Assembly (NCBI RefSeq): GCF_023715145.1
Contig: NZ_JAMBNP010000008.1
Span: 1-64,000, forward strand
Reading direction: 5' to 3'
From: Paenibacillus glycanilyticus
GTDB taxonomy: Bacteria > Bacillota > Bacilli > Paenibacillales > Paenibacillaceae
Length of the DNA: 64,000 bases
Both the position numbers and the translations under genes were made by a program. The notes beneath the pieces are model-generated. The model did no database searches and was not told where the DNA came from. It worked only from the letters and a program-made list of their open reading frames with translations. Below, piece by piece: positions 26,906 through 36,797 of the stretch (position 1 is the stretch's first letter; the number at the start of each line of letters is the position of its first letter).

Positions 26906-27306
26906 TCAAAAGTCCCTTTCAAAGTTTTCGAGATTGAGATGCTCATTGGGAGCATGCAAATTCTCGTCAGGCAGGCCGAATCCCATCAACACGACCGGTG
27001 CCTTAAAGATACGGGTTGATATTGACCGGAAGCGTTCCTTCCTGCTTAAGAACGACCGTAGACGAGTACGGTGGGCTTGCCTGGCGCGTGCAAGTAATCA
27101 CCCGTCACAATCGGAAATCCGTTTGTAGCGTGTATCTCAACATGCTCCATGCCGACACTCACGAGTTGATCCGCAAACCATTTGGCAGCCCTCAGCATAT
27201 CGGGACGATGCCCGGATAACGCCGATACGCTGGGAATAGCGAGAATCTCCTTTAGTTCGGATAGATGTCGATCTTGATTCTCTGAAAAATAACGCTCATA
27301 GCTCAT
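26906..27306 (-). pseudogene. M20 family peptidase with a large internal deletion
   Basis: The 5' part (27046-27306) encodes the M20 dipeptidase N-terminus: LSELKEILAIPSVSALSGHR ... PTVLVYG, where intact enzymes continue with GHYDVQP. Downstream on the same strand, another frame gives the canonical C-terminus (VLMGFGLPDENLHAPNEHL, NLENF) ending at 26906. About 330 central codons, with most metal ligands, are gone. It lies directly after the GH81 gene. Confidence 0.8.
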
Positions 27307-27333
27307 AGATTACATAACTCCTTACTTGATGTC

Positions 27334-30300
27334 TCAGTCATTTAGCAAATGATCCGACGTAAAGAGACGCAGCTCGGAAATGGACCACCAATGCGGATCT
27401 ACGCCTGTCTGCTTAACCTTCATATAACGCGCTTGTTGCTGCGGGAAGGTTATCATAACCAATGGTCCCGTTCCTGCTCCCGAAGCCACTGGCTGGCCCC
27501 AGCTCTCGCCATCATCCGATGCATATACCTCGTAACCTTTCATGTAGTCTTCATAGCTGCGGCCACTATCCAATACAACCTGATTAAACGTTTGATCAGC
27601 GCCTAGATCGAGCTTGATATAATCACCGTTCTTCTGTTCGCTGCCCGTCGACCAGCGTGTATCCGGATTGCCGTCCAGCATAGCCTGAGCACTCTCCCCT
27701 CCAGCCGTCGAAGAAGCTGTCACGGTCCAGTTGCCGGGCTCGAGCGGTTTTTGTTTTCCTATACCGTAATTGAATGCGTTCAGCTCGGCTATAGACCACC
27801 ATTTATCGGCATCACCGATTTGGACGATCCGGATGTATCGGGCATGCTGAACCGGGAGACTGATTATAGTCGTTCCGGCTTCTCCTATATCGCCGGCTAC
27901 TGCCGTTCCCCAATGTTCCCCGTCGGCGGAAACAAATAGCTGATAACCCCGCATATAGTCACTCGCGGAACTTCCCGAACTCAAAGTAACCGTATCAAAG
28001 CTTTTCGCCTCGCCCAAATCAAGTTGCAGCCAATCGCCGCTTCTTTGGTTTTGGCCAGTTGTCCAACGAGTGTTGTGATCTCCGTCCAGCATGTTAGCCG
28101 CAGCATCATTTCCCTGCGTAGAGGAAGCCGTAACCGTCCAGACCGAACGGTCTAACGGGCCTGTTATATCAGTCGGTGCTTCGGCAGACGGTTTCCCGAA
28201 TTGGGCGATCTTGACTTCAGAGATGGACCACCAGCTGTTGTTGTCCTCGGTCAGGACGATCTTGACAAACCGGGCTTTTTGTTCCGGAAGCGATACCGCT
28301 ATGCTCGGCGATGTGCCGTTTCCGGAGGCGACAGGTTCGCCCCAATCTTCTCCGTTCTTGGAAACGTATACGTCATACCCGTGCGCGTAATCGTTCCAAT
28401 TCATGCCCGAGTTCATGAACAAAGTATCGAAGCTTTGCTCGGCGCCCAAGTCGAGTTGCAGCCAGTCGCCTGCGGCCTGCGTTTTGCCAGACGACCACCG
28501 CGTCGACAGATCGCTGTCTGTCAGATGCTTGAGAGACTCTCCTGTTTTGGAAGCTTTGATCTCCCATGCGGAACGATCCAAGTACTTAATCCCTTGGGAG
28601 GGATCCGGGCCGTCAAGAACAGTGTTCTTCAGCGGGTTAACCGATACGAGCGCGTTGGCGTACACGGTTGCGGAGCCTGCAGCCCCATCTTGATTAAAGA
28701 AATGAATGGTTTTGGCGCTTTCCGAAGGATTCCAAATTTGCGCCGTATATACTCCGTCTTTCTCGTATACGGTTACTGCCGGGTCATCAGCCCAAATATC
28801 GGCGCTCCGATGGCCAAGTGATGCCATGCTGTGCACAAACCAGTAGGCGTTAAACGCTTCATTTTGCTGTATGTGCGTGGTATCCCACTTGTTCAGTACG
28901 GCTTCAGGATCGCTGATCGATTCAAATGGCCAGATGATGTGATACCAGGCTCGCTCCTGCCCGCCATCGATCTCGCTAATCAAGCCTTCATACAACGCGG
29001 CGGCCTTCTCCGGCTGACGTCCGTAGTAGGTCATCCACTCCGCGGGCGGCAGCCAGTGAATGCCGTAGACATATTCCGGATCTCCGTTAAAGAAGGTGGT
29101 AAATGCAGTCGCGCTGCCGTAAACCTGACCCGCGGTGGCATGGTTGTAGCCTTCCACCCAGTTATCGCCGTCATAGTTAAACCAGTACTGCTCAACCGCT
29201 TTCTCCTCGGTCGTGAAGCCCCATATTCCCGCATCTCGGTACGTATCGTTATCGGTAACCAATCCCCACATATATTCGCCAACCCAGCCGAACAACGATT
29301 CGCCGGCAGCTTCCTGGTTGTTGCCGCTGTGGTTATCGGCATAACCTCCCGCCCAGGAATGACCTTCGTACGGGTCAAAATTTCGGAACCATGGGAACTG
29401 GGCATCGGTTCTGGACGGATTCGCGTAGTCCCGGATCAGCGTTTCGACCATACCTCCATAGTCACGCTGAAACTCCTTGTCATAAGTGGCCAATACGGCC
29501 GAGGCAAAAATATAGTACCCATACGTGAAATGGTGGTCCGTCAAACCGGTGTTAAGACCAAATCCGCTATGGTAAGCCATCAGTGAACCCCAATAATCGG
29601 AGTAGTGAAAGTAATAAGCATGAAGCTTCTCTTCCGGCGTGTAGGTGTACCAGTCGGTCAAAATCGTTCTAAGCGAAGCCAGATAACGGTCTCTTCGTTC
29701 GCTATCGCCAAGCTGGTCGCTGATCAACACTGCCAGAGCGAGCGGATGCAGTTTTTTGCCCTGCCAATAAGGATCATCGACCATCACGCCTTTAGCGACA
29801 TCGGCATCCAGTTGATCCAGATATGCGACGAGCTGGGCGCGGGAATAAGTCGGGTCGTTTGGCTCGACGAACTGCGGAATCAGGCCGTTAAAGCGATCCG
29901 ACGTGGTAAAGGAATTGCCAACCGTTACTTTCATGGTGCCTCGAATCGACGGATAACTCAGATCAGTAAGAGGTGTATCTGAAATTTTCCATTGATGGGG
30001 CAGCATGGTCATAATCGTATCCGGCGAAAACCCTGGACGCTTTAGCTCCGTGGACGTCTTAAAGTTTGTCGTTACCATAGATGTCTGTTCATCAAAATGG
30101 TAGTCGACCTTCGTATCGGTCACAAAGGCATAAGCATGCTGATAATACATGCCGAGCTCGTCTGCGGAAGGAAGCACCGCAAGAGATAAGTAATCTTCTC
30201 CAGAGCCTAGCTTGATCTTGATCGTGTTGCCCAGCTTCCGGAAGGTTGTTCCTTCAGGCACAAAAATGCCGTAATGGCGCACGAAGGTTTGAGGCGTTGG

Positions 30301-31884
30301 CGCTTTATCCTTATTGGTTACTTCCAAACCGATATGGTCAGCCGTATACACGTCGCCGTCATTCACCAGCACCGGATTGTTGTTATCATCAAACAATCGG
30401 GTCATTGCCGGCGATTGTAAAGTAACGGCATCCGGATTTTCATACGCGTTGTACAGGAATGGAGATCCTTTGACAAAGGTCGTGCGCATCTTTGACGTAT
30501 CGTCATCGCTGAGGATCACGCTGGCGGAATAATCGCCATAACCGGAGATTTTCGTCTCCATGTTCGCCGGGTTCATATTATTGCTAGTCAGGTATAAGTC
30601 CGGATCGCCATCGGCGTCGATGGAATCGCCATGCGGAAAGCCGGCGCCGGGATTCAATACAGCGAGTCCCTGCTTGGTATACCAATTCTTCAGAGGCAGC
30701 GTAATAAGGCTGTTGCCGTCGCCAAGATTGGAGACGAGAATCGACTGCCACCAATCGTTCGAAGGTATCGGCGATGTAATATTGGAGGTGCGGTAAGTCG
30801 GATTCTTCGGTTCTAATTGCGTAATATCATTCTGTTCGTAGCTGCCTGCTCCTACTTGAACGGCAGTGGCATTCGGAATAGCCGGAATCTCATGCGCCGG
30901 CTTCGGATCCCCTTCACGGTAAGCACGCACTTCGAACTCGAACAACGAATAGCCGTTGTAGCTTCCGCGCGCGATGCCGGCTAATTTCACATAACGGGCT
31001 TTGGCATAGACCGGAATCGTTTCTTTGCCTCCGTTGCCGTTAAGCTGACGGTATATAGTCGTCCAATGCGTGGCATCGTCCGATACCTGAATGTCGTAAG
31101 CCCGACCAAAAGCGGCTTCCCAATTCATCGACACGCTGCCAATTTCGCTAATCTGTCCCAAGTCTACATAGAGCCATTCCTTATCCTTGTAGATGGAAGA
31201 CCAGCGGGAGTCCTTATTTCCGTCTGTGGCATTATTAGCCAGATAATTGATTTCTTTCATTTTGGCTTTATCTTCGGCCGATTTGCTAGGCTCGTCGATT
31301 TCCAAAGAAGAGACGGTTACCGGATGATTGAGCGCCAGATTCGGAGCCGCGGGTTGAGGCGGGCCGCCCAAACCGCCAGATCCGTATACGCTGAATTCGC
31401 GAATGGATATTCCGTAAGGCTGCAGGGCGCGTTCGTAACTGAAGAGACGAACGTAGCGTCCGGTACCGGAGACAGAAATTGCAATCTCACCTGGTTTTCC
31501 CTGAATAATTGGTGTTAGGTCTTGCCAGCTCTCCTCGTCATCGGAGACCTGAATGGTATAAGCGTTAGAATAAGCATTCTCCCAATTAACTACAACTTTA
31601 CTGAGGCTTGCAGCAGCTCCCAGATCCACATAAATCCACTGCGGATCCTTCTTCCAGACACTCTCCCAACGGCTATTCACGTCGCCGTCGACGGCCAAAT
31701 CCGGCGTATTGCCTCCAAGCGAGGACGAAGCGTAAATCGAACGGTTCATGGACAATAGATTGCTTTCCGCTTCGGCCGCTTGTACCTGCAGCCCGGACAA
31801 TAACGGCACACTGCCAAGCAATACCAGAATGGCTGTTATGGCATGAAACCAGCGAAGGCGTTTTTTTCGCATTGCAGCAAACAT
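27334..31884 (-). CDS. secreted endo-1,3-beta-glucanase, GH81, with five discoidin (F5/8 type C) modules
   Basis: A protein of about 1516 residues. Signal peptide (residues 1-37: basic KKRLR, hydrophobic AITAILVLLGSVPLL, cleavage near VQAAEA). Two F5/8 type C/CBM32-like modules (about 40-330) are followed by a GH81 catalytic region (about 340-1070) with DHHFTYGYYIFASAVLA, FPWFRNFDPYEGHSWAGGYA and the acidic pair in NQEAAGESL, matching GH81 catalytic segments. Three tandem discoidin modules at the C-terminus each contain a LDG-x-TRW...GDW-LQLDLG pattern. The ATG at 31884 has AAAGGAGAG upstream. It should cleave fungal, oomycete or algal beta-1,3-glucan, with the modules binding polysaccharide. 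Confidence 0.92.
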   Translation of the reverse strand: MFAAMRKKRLRWFHAITAILVLLGSVPLLSGLQVQAAEAESNLLSMNRSIYASSSLGGNTPDLAVDGDVNSRWESVWKKDPQWIYVDLGAAASLSKVVVNWENAYSNAYTIQVSDDEESWQDLTPIIQGKPGEIAISVSGTGRYVRLFSYERALQPYGISIREFSVYGSGGLGGPPQPAAPNLALNHPVTVSSLEIDEPSKSAEDKAKMKEINYLANNATDGNKDSRWSSIYKDKEWLYVDLGQISEIGSVSMNWEAAFGRAYDIQVSDDATHWTTIYRQLNGNGGKETIPVYAKARYVKLAGIARGSYNGYSLFEFEVRAYREGDPKPAHEIPAIPNATAVQVGAGSYEQNDITQLEPKNPTYRTSNITSPIPSNDWWQSILVSNLGDGNSLITLPLKNWYTKQGLAVLNPGAGFPHGDSIDADGDPDLYLTSNNMNPANMETKISGYGDYSASVILSDDDTSKMRTTFVKGSPFLYNAYENPDAVTLQSPAMTRLFDDNNNPVLVNDGDVYTADHIGLEVTNKDKAPTPQTFVRHYGIFVPEGTTFRKLGNTIKIKLGSGEDYLSLAVLPSADELGMYYQHAYAFVTDTKVDYHFDEQTSMVTTNFKTSTELKRPGFSPDTIMTMLPHQWKISDTPLTDLSYPSIRGTMKVTVGNSFTTSDRFNGLIPQFVEPNDPTYSRAQLVAYLDQLDADVAKGVMVDDPYWQGKKLHPLALAVLISDQLGDSERRDRYLASLRTILTDWYTYTPEEKLHAYYFHYSDYWGSLMAYHSGFGLNTGLTDHHFTYGYYIFASAVLATYDKEFQRDYGGMVETLIRDYANPSRTDAQFPWFRNFDPYEGHSWAGGYADNHSGNNQEAAGESLFGWVGEYMWGLVTDNDTYRDAGIWGFTTEEKAVEQYWFNYDGDNWVEGYNHATAGQVYGSATAFTTFFNGDPEYVYGIHWLPPAEWMTYYGRQPEKAAALYEGLISEIDGGQERAWYHIIWPFESISDPEAVLNKWDTTHIQQNEAFNAYWFVHSMASLGHRSADIWADDPAVTVYEKDGVYTAQIWNPSESAKTIHFFNQDGAAGSATVYANALVSVNPLKNTVLDGPDPSQGIKYLDRSAWEIKASKTGESLKHLTDSDLSTRWSSGKTQAAGDWLQLDLGAEQSFDTLFMNSGMNWNDYAHGYDVYVSKNGEDWGEPVASGNGTSPSIAVSLPEQKARFVKIVLTEDNNSWWSISEVKIAQFGKPSAEAPTDITGPLDRSVWTVTASSTQGNDAAANMLDGDHNTRWTTGQNQRSGDWLQLDLGEAKSFDTVTLSSGSSASDYMRGYQLFVSADGEHWGTAVAGDIGEAGTTIISLPVQHARYIRIVQIGDADKWWSIAELNAFNYGIGKQKPLEPGNWTVTASSTAGGESAQAMLDGNPDTRWSTGSEQKNGDYIKLDLGADQTFNQVVLDSGRSYEDYMKGYEVYASDDGESWGQPVASGAGTGPLVMITFPQQQARYMKVKQTGVDPHWWSISELRLFTSDHLLND

Positions 31885-31942
31885 TTCTTCTCTCCTTTTG
31901 TAAGAACGAACATGAACATTTATGGGCATACCGGAAAAACGA

Positions 31943-32776
31943 TTACTTCGTTACATAATTCGGACGAATGTACAATCTCTTAAACGCAGCTCGGTGGTAG
32001 TTACAGTAGGACTTGTTATTGTCCTCTTCTCCCTCTGACGGTTGTCCCGTTTCCGCGGTGAATCCGATCACGCCTGCTGCAATCCCGTCGGTAATCCGTT
32101 GCTTAATTAACGCATTCTGGGCTCCCCGTCCGCGATATTCGGGCAAGGTGGCATCTATCCCGAACCATGCCCAATTCTTATCGATAAACATCGCCCCGCA
32201 AGCAACGGGAACATGACTCTCGTATGCTACGTAAACGCTCCATTTCGGACGTCCGACCAATGCCGAAAACCATGGAATCATTGATTCCGGCAATCCGAAT
32301 CCGGCATGCACCACATGTCCAAAGTCTGCGGCATGTTGGGGAAGCATCAGCTTAACTTCAAGCGTTGACGGCATGGGATGACTTTCCGCGGGCGCTGCAT
32401 CCCGGTAATATTTCGCCCATCCGTTACCGGTACGATAAAATCCATTTGCTTGAATGATCTTTTCAAGGTTACTGGGAAGCGCGGTTGGTGCAATTTGCAA
32501 AGCAAAGGACGGGGCTGCATGTTCCCTCATCCATGTAGTTGCTTGTGCCAAATCCGCTTCGCTTGCAGGCTTTTCAATCCCCAAACCAAGAACTCGATTG
32601 AATTCGGATATTGGCGTTCCGGGATCTGCAAGAGCAATATTCGTACCCAAACGCATACTTGAAACGCTCGAATTCTGAACCTTGCTGTCAGCTGCAGCGG
32701 CAAACAAATCAAACCATGCCTCTTGTTCAACCTTTTCAATCGCGATATGGACATGACTGTCAAGGGCTGTTTCCAT
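31943..32776 (-). CDS. GNAT family N-acetyltransferase
   Basis: A 277-residue protein whose C-terminal half is a GNAT domain: VAYESHVPVACGAMFIDKNW, then FGIDATLPEYRGRGAQNALI with the acetyl-CoA-binding RGRGAQ loop. The N-terminal half is a degenerate extra segment, as in two-lobed acetyltransferases. AAAGGAGAG precedes the ATG. The glucanase gene begins 59 bases downstream, so the two may share a transcript. Confidence 0.85.
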   Translation of the reverse strand: METALDSHVHIAIEKVEQEAWFDLFAAAADSKVQNSSVSSMRLGTNIALADPGTPISEFNRVLGLGIEKPASEADLAQATTWMREHAAPSFALQIAPTALPSNLEKIIQANGFYRTGNGWAKYYRDAAPAESHPMPSTLEVKLMLPQHAADFGHVVHAGFGLPESMIPWFSALVGRPKWSVYVAYESHVPVACGAMFIDKNWAWFGIDATLPEYRGRGAQNALIKQRITDGIAAGVIGFTAETGQPSEGEEDNNKSYCNYHRAAFKRLYIRPNYVTK

Positions 32777-32935
32777 TTTTGTTTCTCTCCTTTTATCTTC
32801 TATTAAAATGTACAGACATGAATCCGCATTGATTAGTGTAAGATTTTATTACATCCACAACAAATTACGAAATGATAAGGAAAATATAAATTTGATTATA
32901 TGTTTTATGGAAGTATTGATTATTATTGCGAATAT

Positions 32936-32972
32936 AAAAAGGCCGCCAGTTTTTTCGCCGACCGCCTTCGAA
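32936..32972 (-). terminator. possible terminator after the second GNAT gene
   Basis: On the minus strand AAGGCGGTC...GGCGGCCTT encloses an A-rich loop and is followed by TTTTTAT. The stem is imperfect beyond five base pairs. Confidence 0.45.
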
Positions 32973-33017
32973 TAAGAAAAAAATAATCGTATTGTCCAGT
33001 AACGTGATTTATAAGAA

Positions 33018-33800
33018 TTACTTCGAAAATAATTGAATGGTCAATTCTTCCTTGAATCCAACAGATGGATAAACACTCGCTGCCATCGGAGTAGCAATAA
33101 TGACCGCTTGTTGTGCTCCTTGCTTCTGCACTTCGCGCAGCACTTCGGCAAGAGCCGTTCTGGCATAGCCTCTTCGACGGTGAGCCTCTGGCGTTGCAAC
33201 ATTATAAATGCCTACAACCCCATCCTCCTTGAACGTCGTGACGGTAGTTACCGGCTCGCCTTCCATATAGGCTACATAATGTTGAATAGACTTGTCTTGA
33301 AAAGGGCCGTCTACGAAGATTTTGCAAAAAATATCCGCCAAATTATCCGGAATACCAAAGCCGGCAAGAGCTATCTTCCGGTAGGTTTCAATTTCTGTCT
33401 CTGTTTGAACGGCTCCGACCTCAAATCCTTGAATATGGAGATCGGAAGACCATTTTTCCAATGCTAATCCGAACCCGGTCATCTCTTCGATTGGCTGAAA
33501 CTCGTTAACGAGCAAAGCCTTTTCAACGAGTTCATCAGGTTCATGGGAATAAGTCAACCAATGGAGCTTCATTCCTTGCTTGGCATATGCATCTTCAATT
33601 TCTTTAACTTCTTCCACTGGATCTTTGGTTTCTGAACGTTTATAGGTTAATACGCTATTAATTAGACCAAATGAAATAGGGGATTCGCAACGCTGAATGC
33701 GTTCGGTTTGAACGAATGAGAACAACCCGCTCCACTTGCTCAGCTTCTCATAAGCATGAATATAATTATCGACAATCAATTGTTTCCTGTTACTAGTCAA
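33018..33800 (-). CDS. GNAT family N-acetyltransferase
   Basis: A 260-residue protein. Its C-terminal GNAT region has GVVGIYNVATPEAHRRRGYA with the RRRGYA acetyl-CoA loop, then PSVGFKEELTIQLF, typical of the family end. TTG at 33800 is seven bases from AAGGAG and is preferred to the ATG at 33806, which is too close to it. Substrate unknown. Confidence 0.85.
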   Translation of the reverse strand: MTSNRKQLIVDNYIHAYEKLSKWSGLFSFVQTERIQRCESPISFGLINSVLTYKRSETKDPVEEVKEIEDAYAKQGMKLHWLTYSHEPDELVEKALLVNEFQPIEEMTGFGLALEKWSSDLHIQGFEVGAVQTETEIETYRKIALAGFGIPDNLADIFCKIFVDGPFQDKSIQHYVAYMEGEPVTTVTTFKEDGVVGIYNVATPEAHRRRGYARTALAEVLREVQKQGAQQAVIIATPMAASVYPSVGFKEELTIQLFSK

Positions 33801-33876
33801 AAGCATTCTCCTTGTTCATAAAAAAATTGCAATCTATGGATACCGATGCTAGAGATTCGCCAAAGGTTTATCTTAA

Positions 33877-35223
33877 TTAAACGTATCGGTATTTTCGAAA
33901 AGCGGCAGCTTGCCCATGATTATTGCCTTTCTCGTCGATTAGATTCCACACCGTAGCCTCGATCACGTAAAATCTTCGCCCCGTGCTGGAGATCCGGATT
34001 CCCGTATAATTATCGATAAAGCCGTTATCACCTGCAAGGCTAAGGAAGCGCTCGCGCTCCTCCCTCTCCACCGGCTCGGTCGTCCATCTAGACGGAGTCC
34101 CGATAAAAGTGCTCCAATCCATTTCCCACAGTTCCTGGGCCGCAAGATTGCCAAAATGAAGAACAGGATCCGCTTCCCGCCCATGAGTCAGAACGACAAG
34201 CCCGGCGTGATACAGCTGATCAAATTCCTTGCCTGGCATCGCCTTCTCACCTAAGAGCATCTTCCCCGTTAAACGCTCGTAGCTATCTATGATTAATTGA
34301 GCATACTCGTTTGTTGCTCCGATTCCGGTAAGCTCTTTGATCTTGTGCTTGTTTTGCTCGCATAGACATTTAATGAATTCATTAATGACCGGAACGTGCT
34401 TATGCTTGGATTTGATTCCAATCAACAGATCGTTATGTACGGTCATGTGTTCAAAAACGAATTTCCACCTAGGCTTTTTCACCTTCTGATTCTTCAGCAT
34501 ATAGGTGGGAAGCAAGCTTATTCCCGCCCCTTCCTCAATCGCTCTTAATATTAAGGGCAAGCTTGGTATAACATGCACGGGATTAATCAGCGGGCCTTTC
34601 TTGAAAAATTCTTTCCAGTACTTTCTAATAATAGGCAGTTCGAGACCATAGCTAATCCATCGTTGCTCCGAGAGCCAGCACTCCATATCCTTCAAATGAG
34701 TAAAATCCGGCACAACGGTTTCATATGGGGCAACAACGACAAAGCTTTCCTGCATAAACCGCACATACTCAATGCCTGGCGTCACAAATTTCTTGCTCGT
34801 TAGAATGATATCCACGCGATCTTCTTTCAGCAGCTCCAACAATTGTTCGGCATCGCCAAAATAGGAGACGGTATGAAATTCCATCTGAGACAATGAAGCC
34901 ATCACTTTCTCCGTAAACAACTCCGGCATTGTGCCGATTTTTATCGTGTTCATTAGTGGAGACAAATTATGTTTTAATTCCATCGTTTTCTCCTCTAGGG
35001 CCTCTATATGAGGGGCAAGATGAGAATAGAGCTGCTTACCGCGCTCGGTTGGAACTAATTTTCGTGAAGTTCGAGAGAACAGTTGTTCGCCAACTCTGGC
35101 TTCAAGCGAGGCGAGATGCTGGCTCATCGCCGGCTGAGTCATGATCCGGGTCTTGGCAGCCTCTGAAACCGAATTGTGTTTATAAATGGCAATAAAGCTT
35201 CGGTACCATTCAAAATCAACCAT
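33877..35223 (-). CDS. LysR-type transcriptional regulator fused to a C-terminal MEKHLA domain
   Basis: A 448-residue protein. Residues 1-60 are a LysR winged HTH (FIAIYKHNSVSEAAKTRIM, SQHLASLEARVGEQLF). Residues 85-295 are a LysR substrate-binding domain. About 300-448 is a different fold: IIDSYERLTGKMLL, then VLHFGNLAAQELWEMDW, PSRWTTEPVEREERERFL and TVWNLIDEKGNNHGQAAAF. This is the full pattern of the MEKHLA (PAS-like) family, normally a stand-alone protein of about 150 residues. The ATG at 35223 has GGAAGGAG upstream. LysR proteins normally end near residue 300, so this is a true fusion in a single frame. Confidence 0.85.
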   Translation of the reverse strand: MVDFEWYRSFIAIYKHNSVSEAAKTRIMTQPAMSQHLASLEARVGEQLFSRTSRKLVPTERGKQLYSHLAPHIEALEEKTMELKHNLSPLMNTIKIGTMPELFTEKVMASLSQMEFHTVSYFGDAEQLLELLKEDRVDIILTSKKFVTPGIEYVRFMQESFVVVAPYETVVPDFTHLKDMECWLSEQRWISYGLELPIIRKYWKEFFKKGPLINPVHVIPSLPLILRAIEEGAGISLLPTYMLKNQKVKKPRWKFVFEHMTVHNDLLIGIKSKHKHVPVINEFIKCLCEQNKHKIKELTGIGATNEYAQLIIDSYERLTGKMLLGEKAMPGKEFDQLYHAGLVVLTHGREADPVLHFGNLAAQELWEMDWSTFIGTPSRWTTEPVEREERERFLSLAGDNGFIDNYTGIRISSTGRRFYVIEATVWNLIDEKGNNHGQAAAFRKYRYV

Positions 35224-35525
35224 AACTACTCCTTCCATCAATAATTCATAATAAATTTAATTGTAAGGTTCTCTCACATATCCAACAAATTAGGAAATCA
35301 TGAAGGATTGATAAAATTTTTTATGAAATCTATTTATATCCCTTTAATAGTAGCTTTACTGTAACATTGCATAGCTGGGGATTGTACTAGCGTTATGTTA
35401 GGCGGGGTATAACAAATGGTTATGAGGCTGCAGCCTGGTTGAACGATAGTTTAAGAGGTTTAGCTTTAGGGGAAGTTACGATCACATTTAATTTGGGATT
35501 GCCGAAGCGAAGAATGACTCCATGC
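35224..35525. other. intergenic region upstream of the LysR-MEKHLA gene
   Basis: About 300 AT-rich bases with no supported ORF. The first 30 bases hold the ribosome binding site of the fusion gene; no convincing promoter or hairpin is seen. Confidence 0.4.
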
Positions 35526-36392
35526 TTACTGGTTAAAAATAAAGCCCAGCAGCTGTTTGCTAATGGATTTTTCTCGGGTAATAACGGAGATTTGACGCAT
35601 GATTCCAAAATCCGTAATAGGGATGGCTTTTATGGTGTCCTTCATCTGGATAATAAAGATTTCAGGCAATATGGAAATTCCCAAACCGGCATGGATATAA
35701 CCTAGAATGCTTTGCCCCAACTCGATCTCTAACGAGATGTTCAGCGTTCCATTTCTTGCGGTAAATTCATCCTCCACCAGCATCCTTACATCACAGCCTT
35801 CGGGCAGCATCACAAAGGTTTCATTCTTAATCTCATCAAACCTTACTTCCTCTTTGTCTCCGAAAACAGGGTGCTTTACATTAACAAATAAAAAAAACTT
35901 TTCCGTAAATACCGGCTCCGTGTAATAGGAATGCTTCACTCCTCTATCATCAAATAAGGCGGCGTCGAGAATGCCGTTGTCCAAATTAGTCAATAAATCG
36001 TAAAAACAATAAAACACACGGGTTTTTACGTCCAATTTGGGCTTTGACTGCTGATTGCCAGCGATTCGCATGGGGAGAAATATCGTTGCGATACTTGGCC
36101 AAGAACCAATCGTTAGATCAACTTTTCCTTCGTCTTGAATAAGGGCTATTTCTCGCTTGGTTACATTCATTTCGTTAATGATATTTTTGCTTCTTTCAAA
36201 CAAAATCTGGCCAGCCGGAGTTAAAGTCACTCCGATGGACGAACGGGTTAATAATTGGGCTCCCAGTTCAATCTCCAAATTGCGGATTTGCTTGCTTAAT
36301 GCAGGTTGACTAATATGTAAGGATTCGCTCGCTTTGGTCAAACTCTTCAACTCCGCAGTTTGCCGAAAGGCCTCCAACCATTCCATTCTCAT
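35526..36392 (-). CDS. LysR-type transcriptional regulator
   Basis: A 288-residue regulator of standard length. HTH: AELKSLTKASESLHISQPAL, then LEIELGAQLLTRS. The effector domain includes TIGSWPSIATIFLP and GYIHAGLGISILPE. GAGGG is best spaced for the ATG at 36392. It is divergent from the chitinase/beta-helix pair across 405 bases and could regulate it. Confidence 0.9.
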   Translation of the reverse strand: MRMEWLEAFRQTAELKSLTKASESLHISQPALSKQIRNLEIELGAQLLTRSSIGVTLTPAGQILFERSKNIINEMNVTKREIALIQDEGKVDLTIGSWPSIATIFLPMRIAGNQQSKPKLDVKTRVFYCFYDLLTNLDNGILDAALFDDRGVKHSYYTEPVFTEKFFLFVNVKHPVFGDKEEVRFDEIKNETFVMLPEGCDVRMLVEDEFTARNGTLNISLEIELGQSILGYIHAGLGISILPEIFIIQMKDTIKAIPITDFGIMRQISVITREKSISKQLLGFIFNQ

Positions 36393-36398
36393 ATTCAT

Positions 36399-36785
36399 CC
36401 CTCATAACTTTTCCATATTCTCAACTACGCAAATAAACCGTACGACTACAAATACGAATCGGCATTTTCTTAGAATTCCCTCAGTTACATCCGATGTATT
36501 CATTTCATATTCCAAAAATGAACCAAACGTCGGAGTTTTAGCCCCTCCATACCTATTGGCCTACATCAGAATAGATAATATGCCAACTTTTCCTAATGTA
36601 ACTATGTTTTTATTAGGAATATTGACTTACTCGAAATATATATTCCTTAAATAGGATATTAAGATACAGTGAAATTCCTCACTTATAAATTTAATGATAA
36701 ATAATTTATTATTTCATTATTTGTATAAAAGAATTTCTGAACCTACAATTCATTCGATGATGCAATTCTTTCATTCCACTATTTA
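36399..36785. other. long AT-rich divergent promoter region (LysR / chitinase)
   Basis: About 390 bases, no supported ORF. The stretch 36690-36740 is very AT-rich with several TATAAA/TATTAT-like hexamers, so no single promoter can be chosen. The chitinase ribosome binding site TTAGGAGG is at 36784-36791. Confidence 0.4.
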
Positions 36786-36797
36786 GGAGGTAAAATC

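Noticed and set aside
35439..35705. Plus-strand 88-codon frame opposite the LysR gene end
   Set aside because: Antisense to a clear LysR C-terminus and without family similarity.
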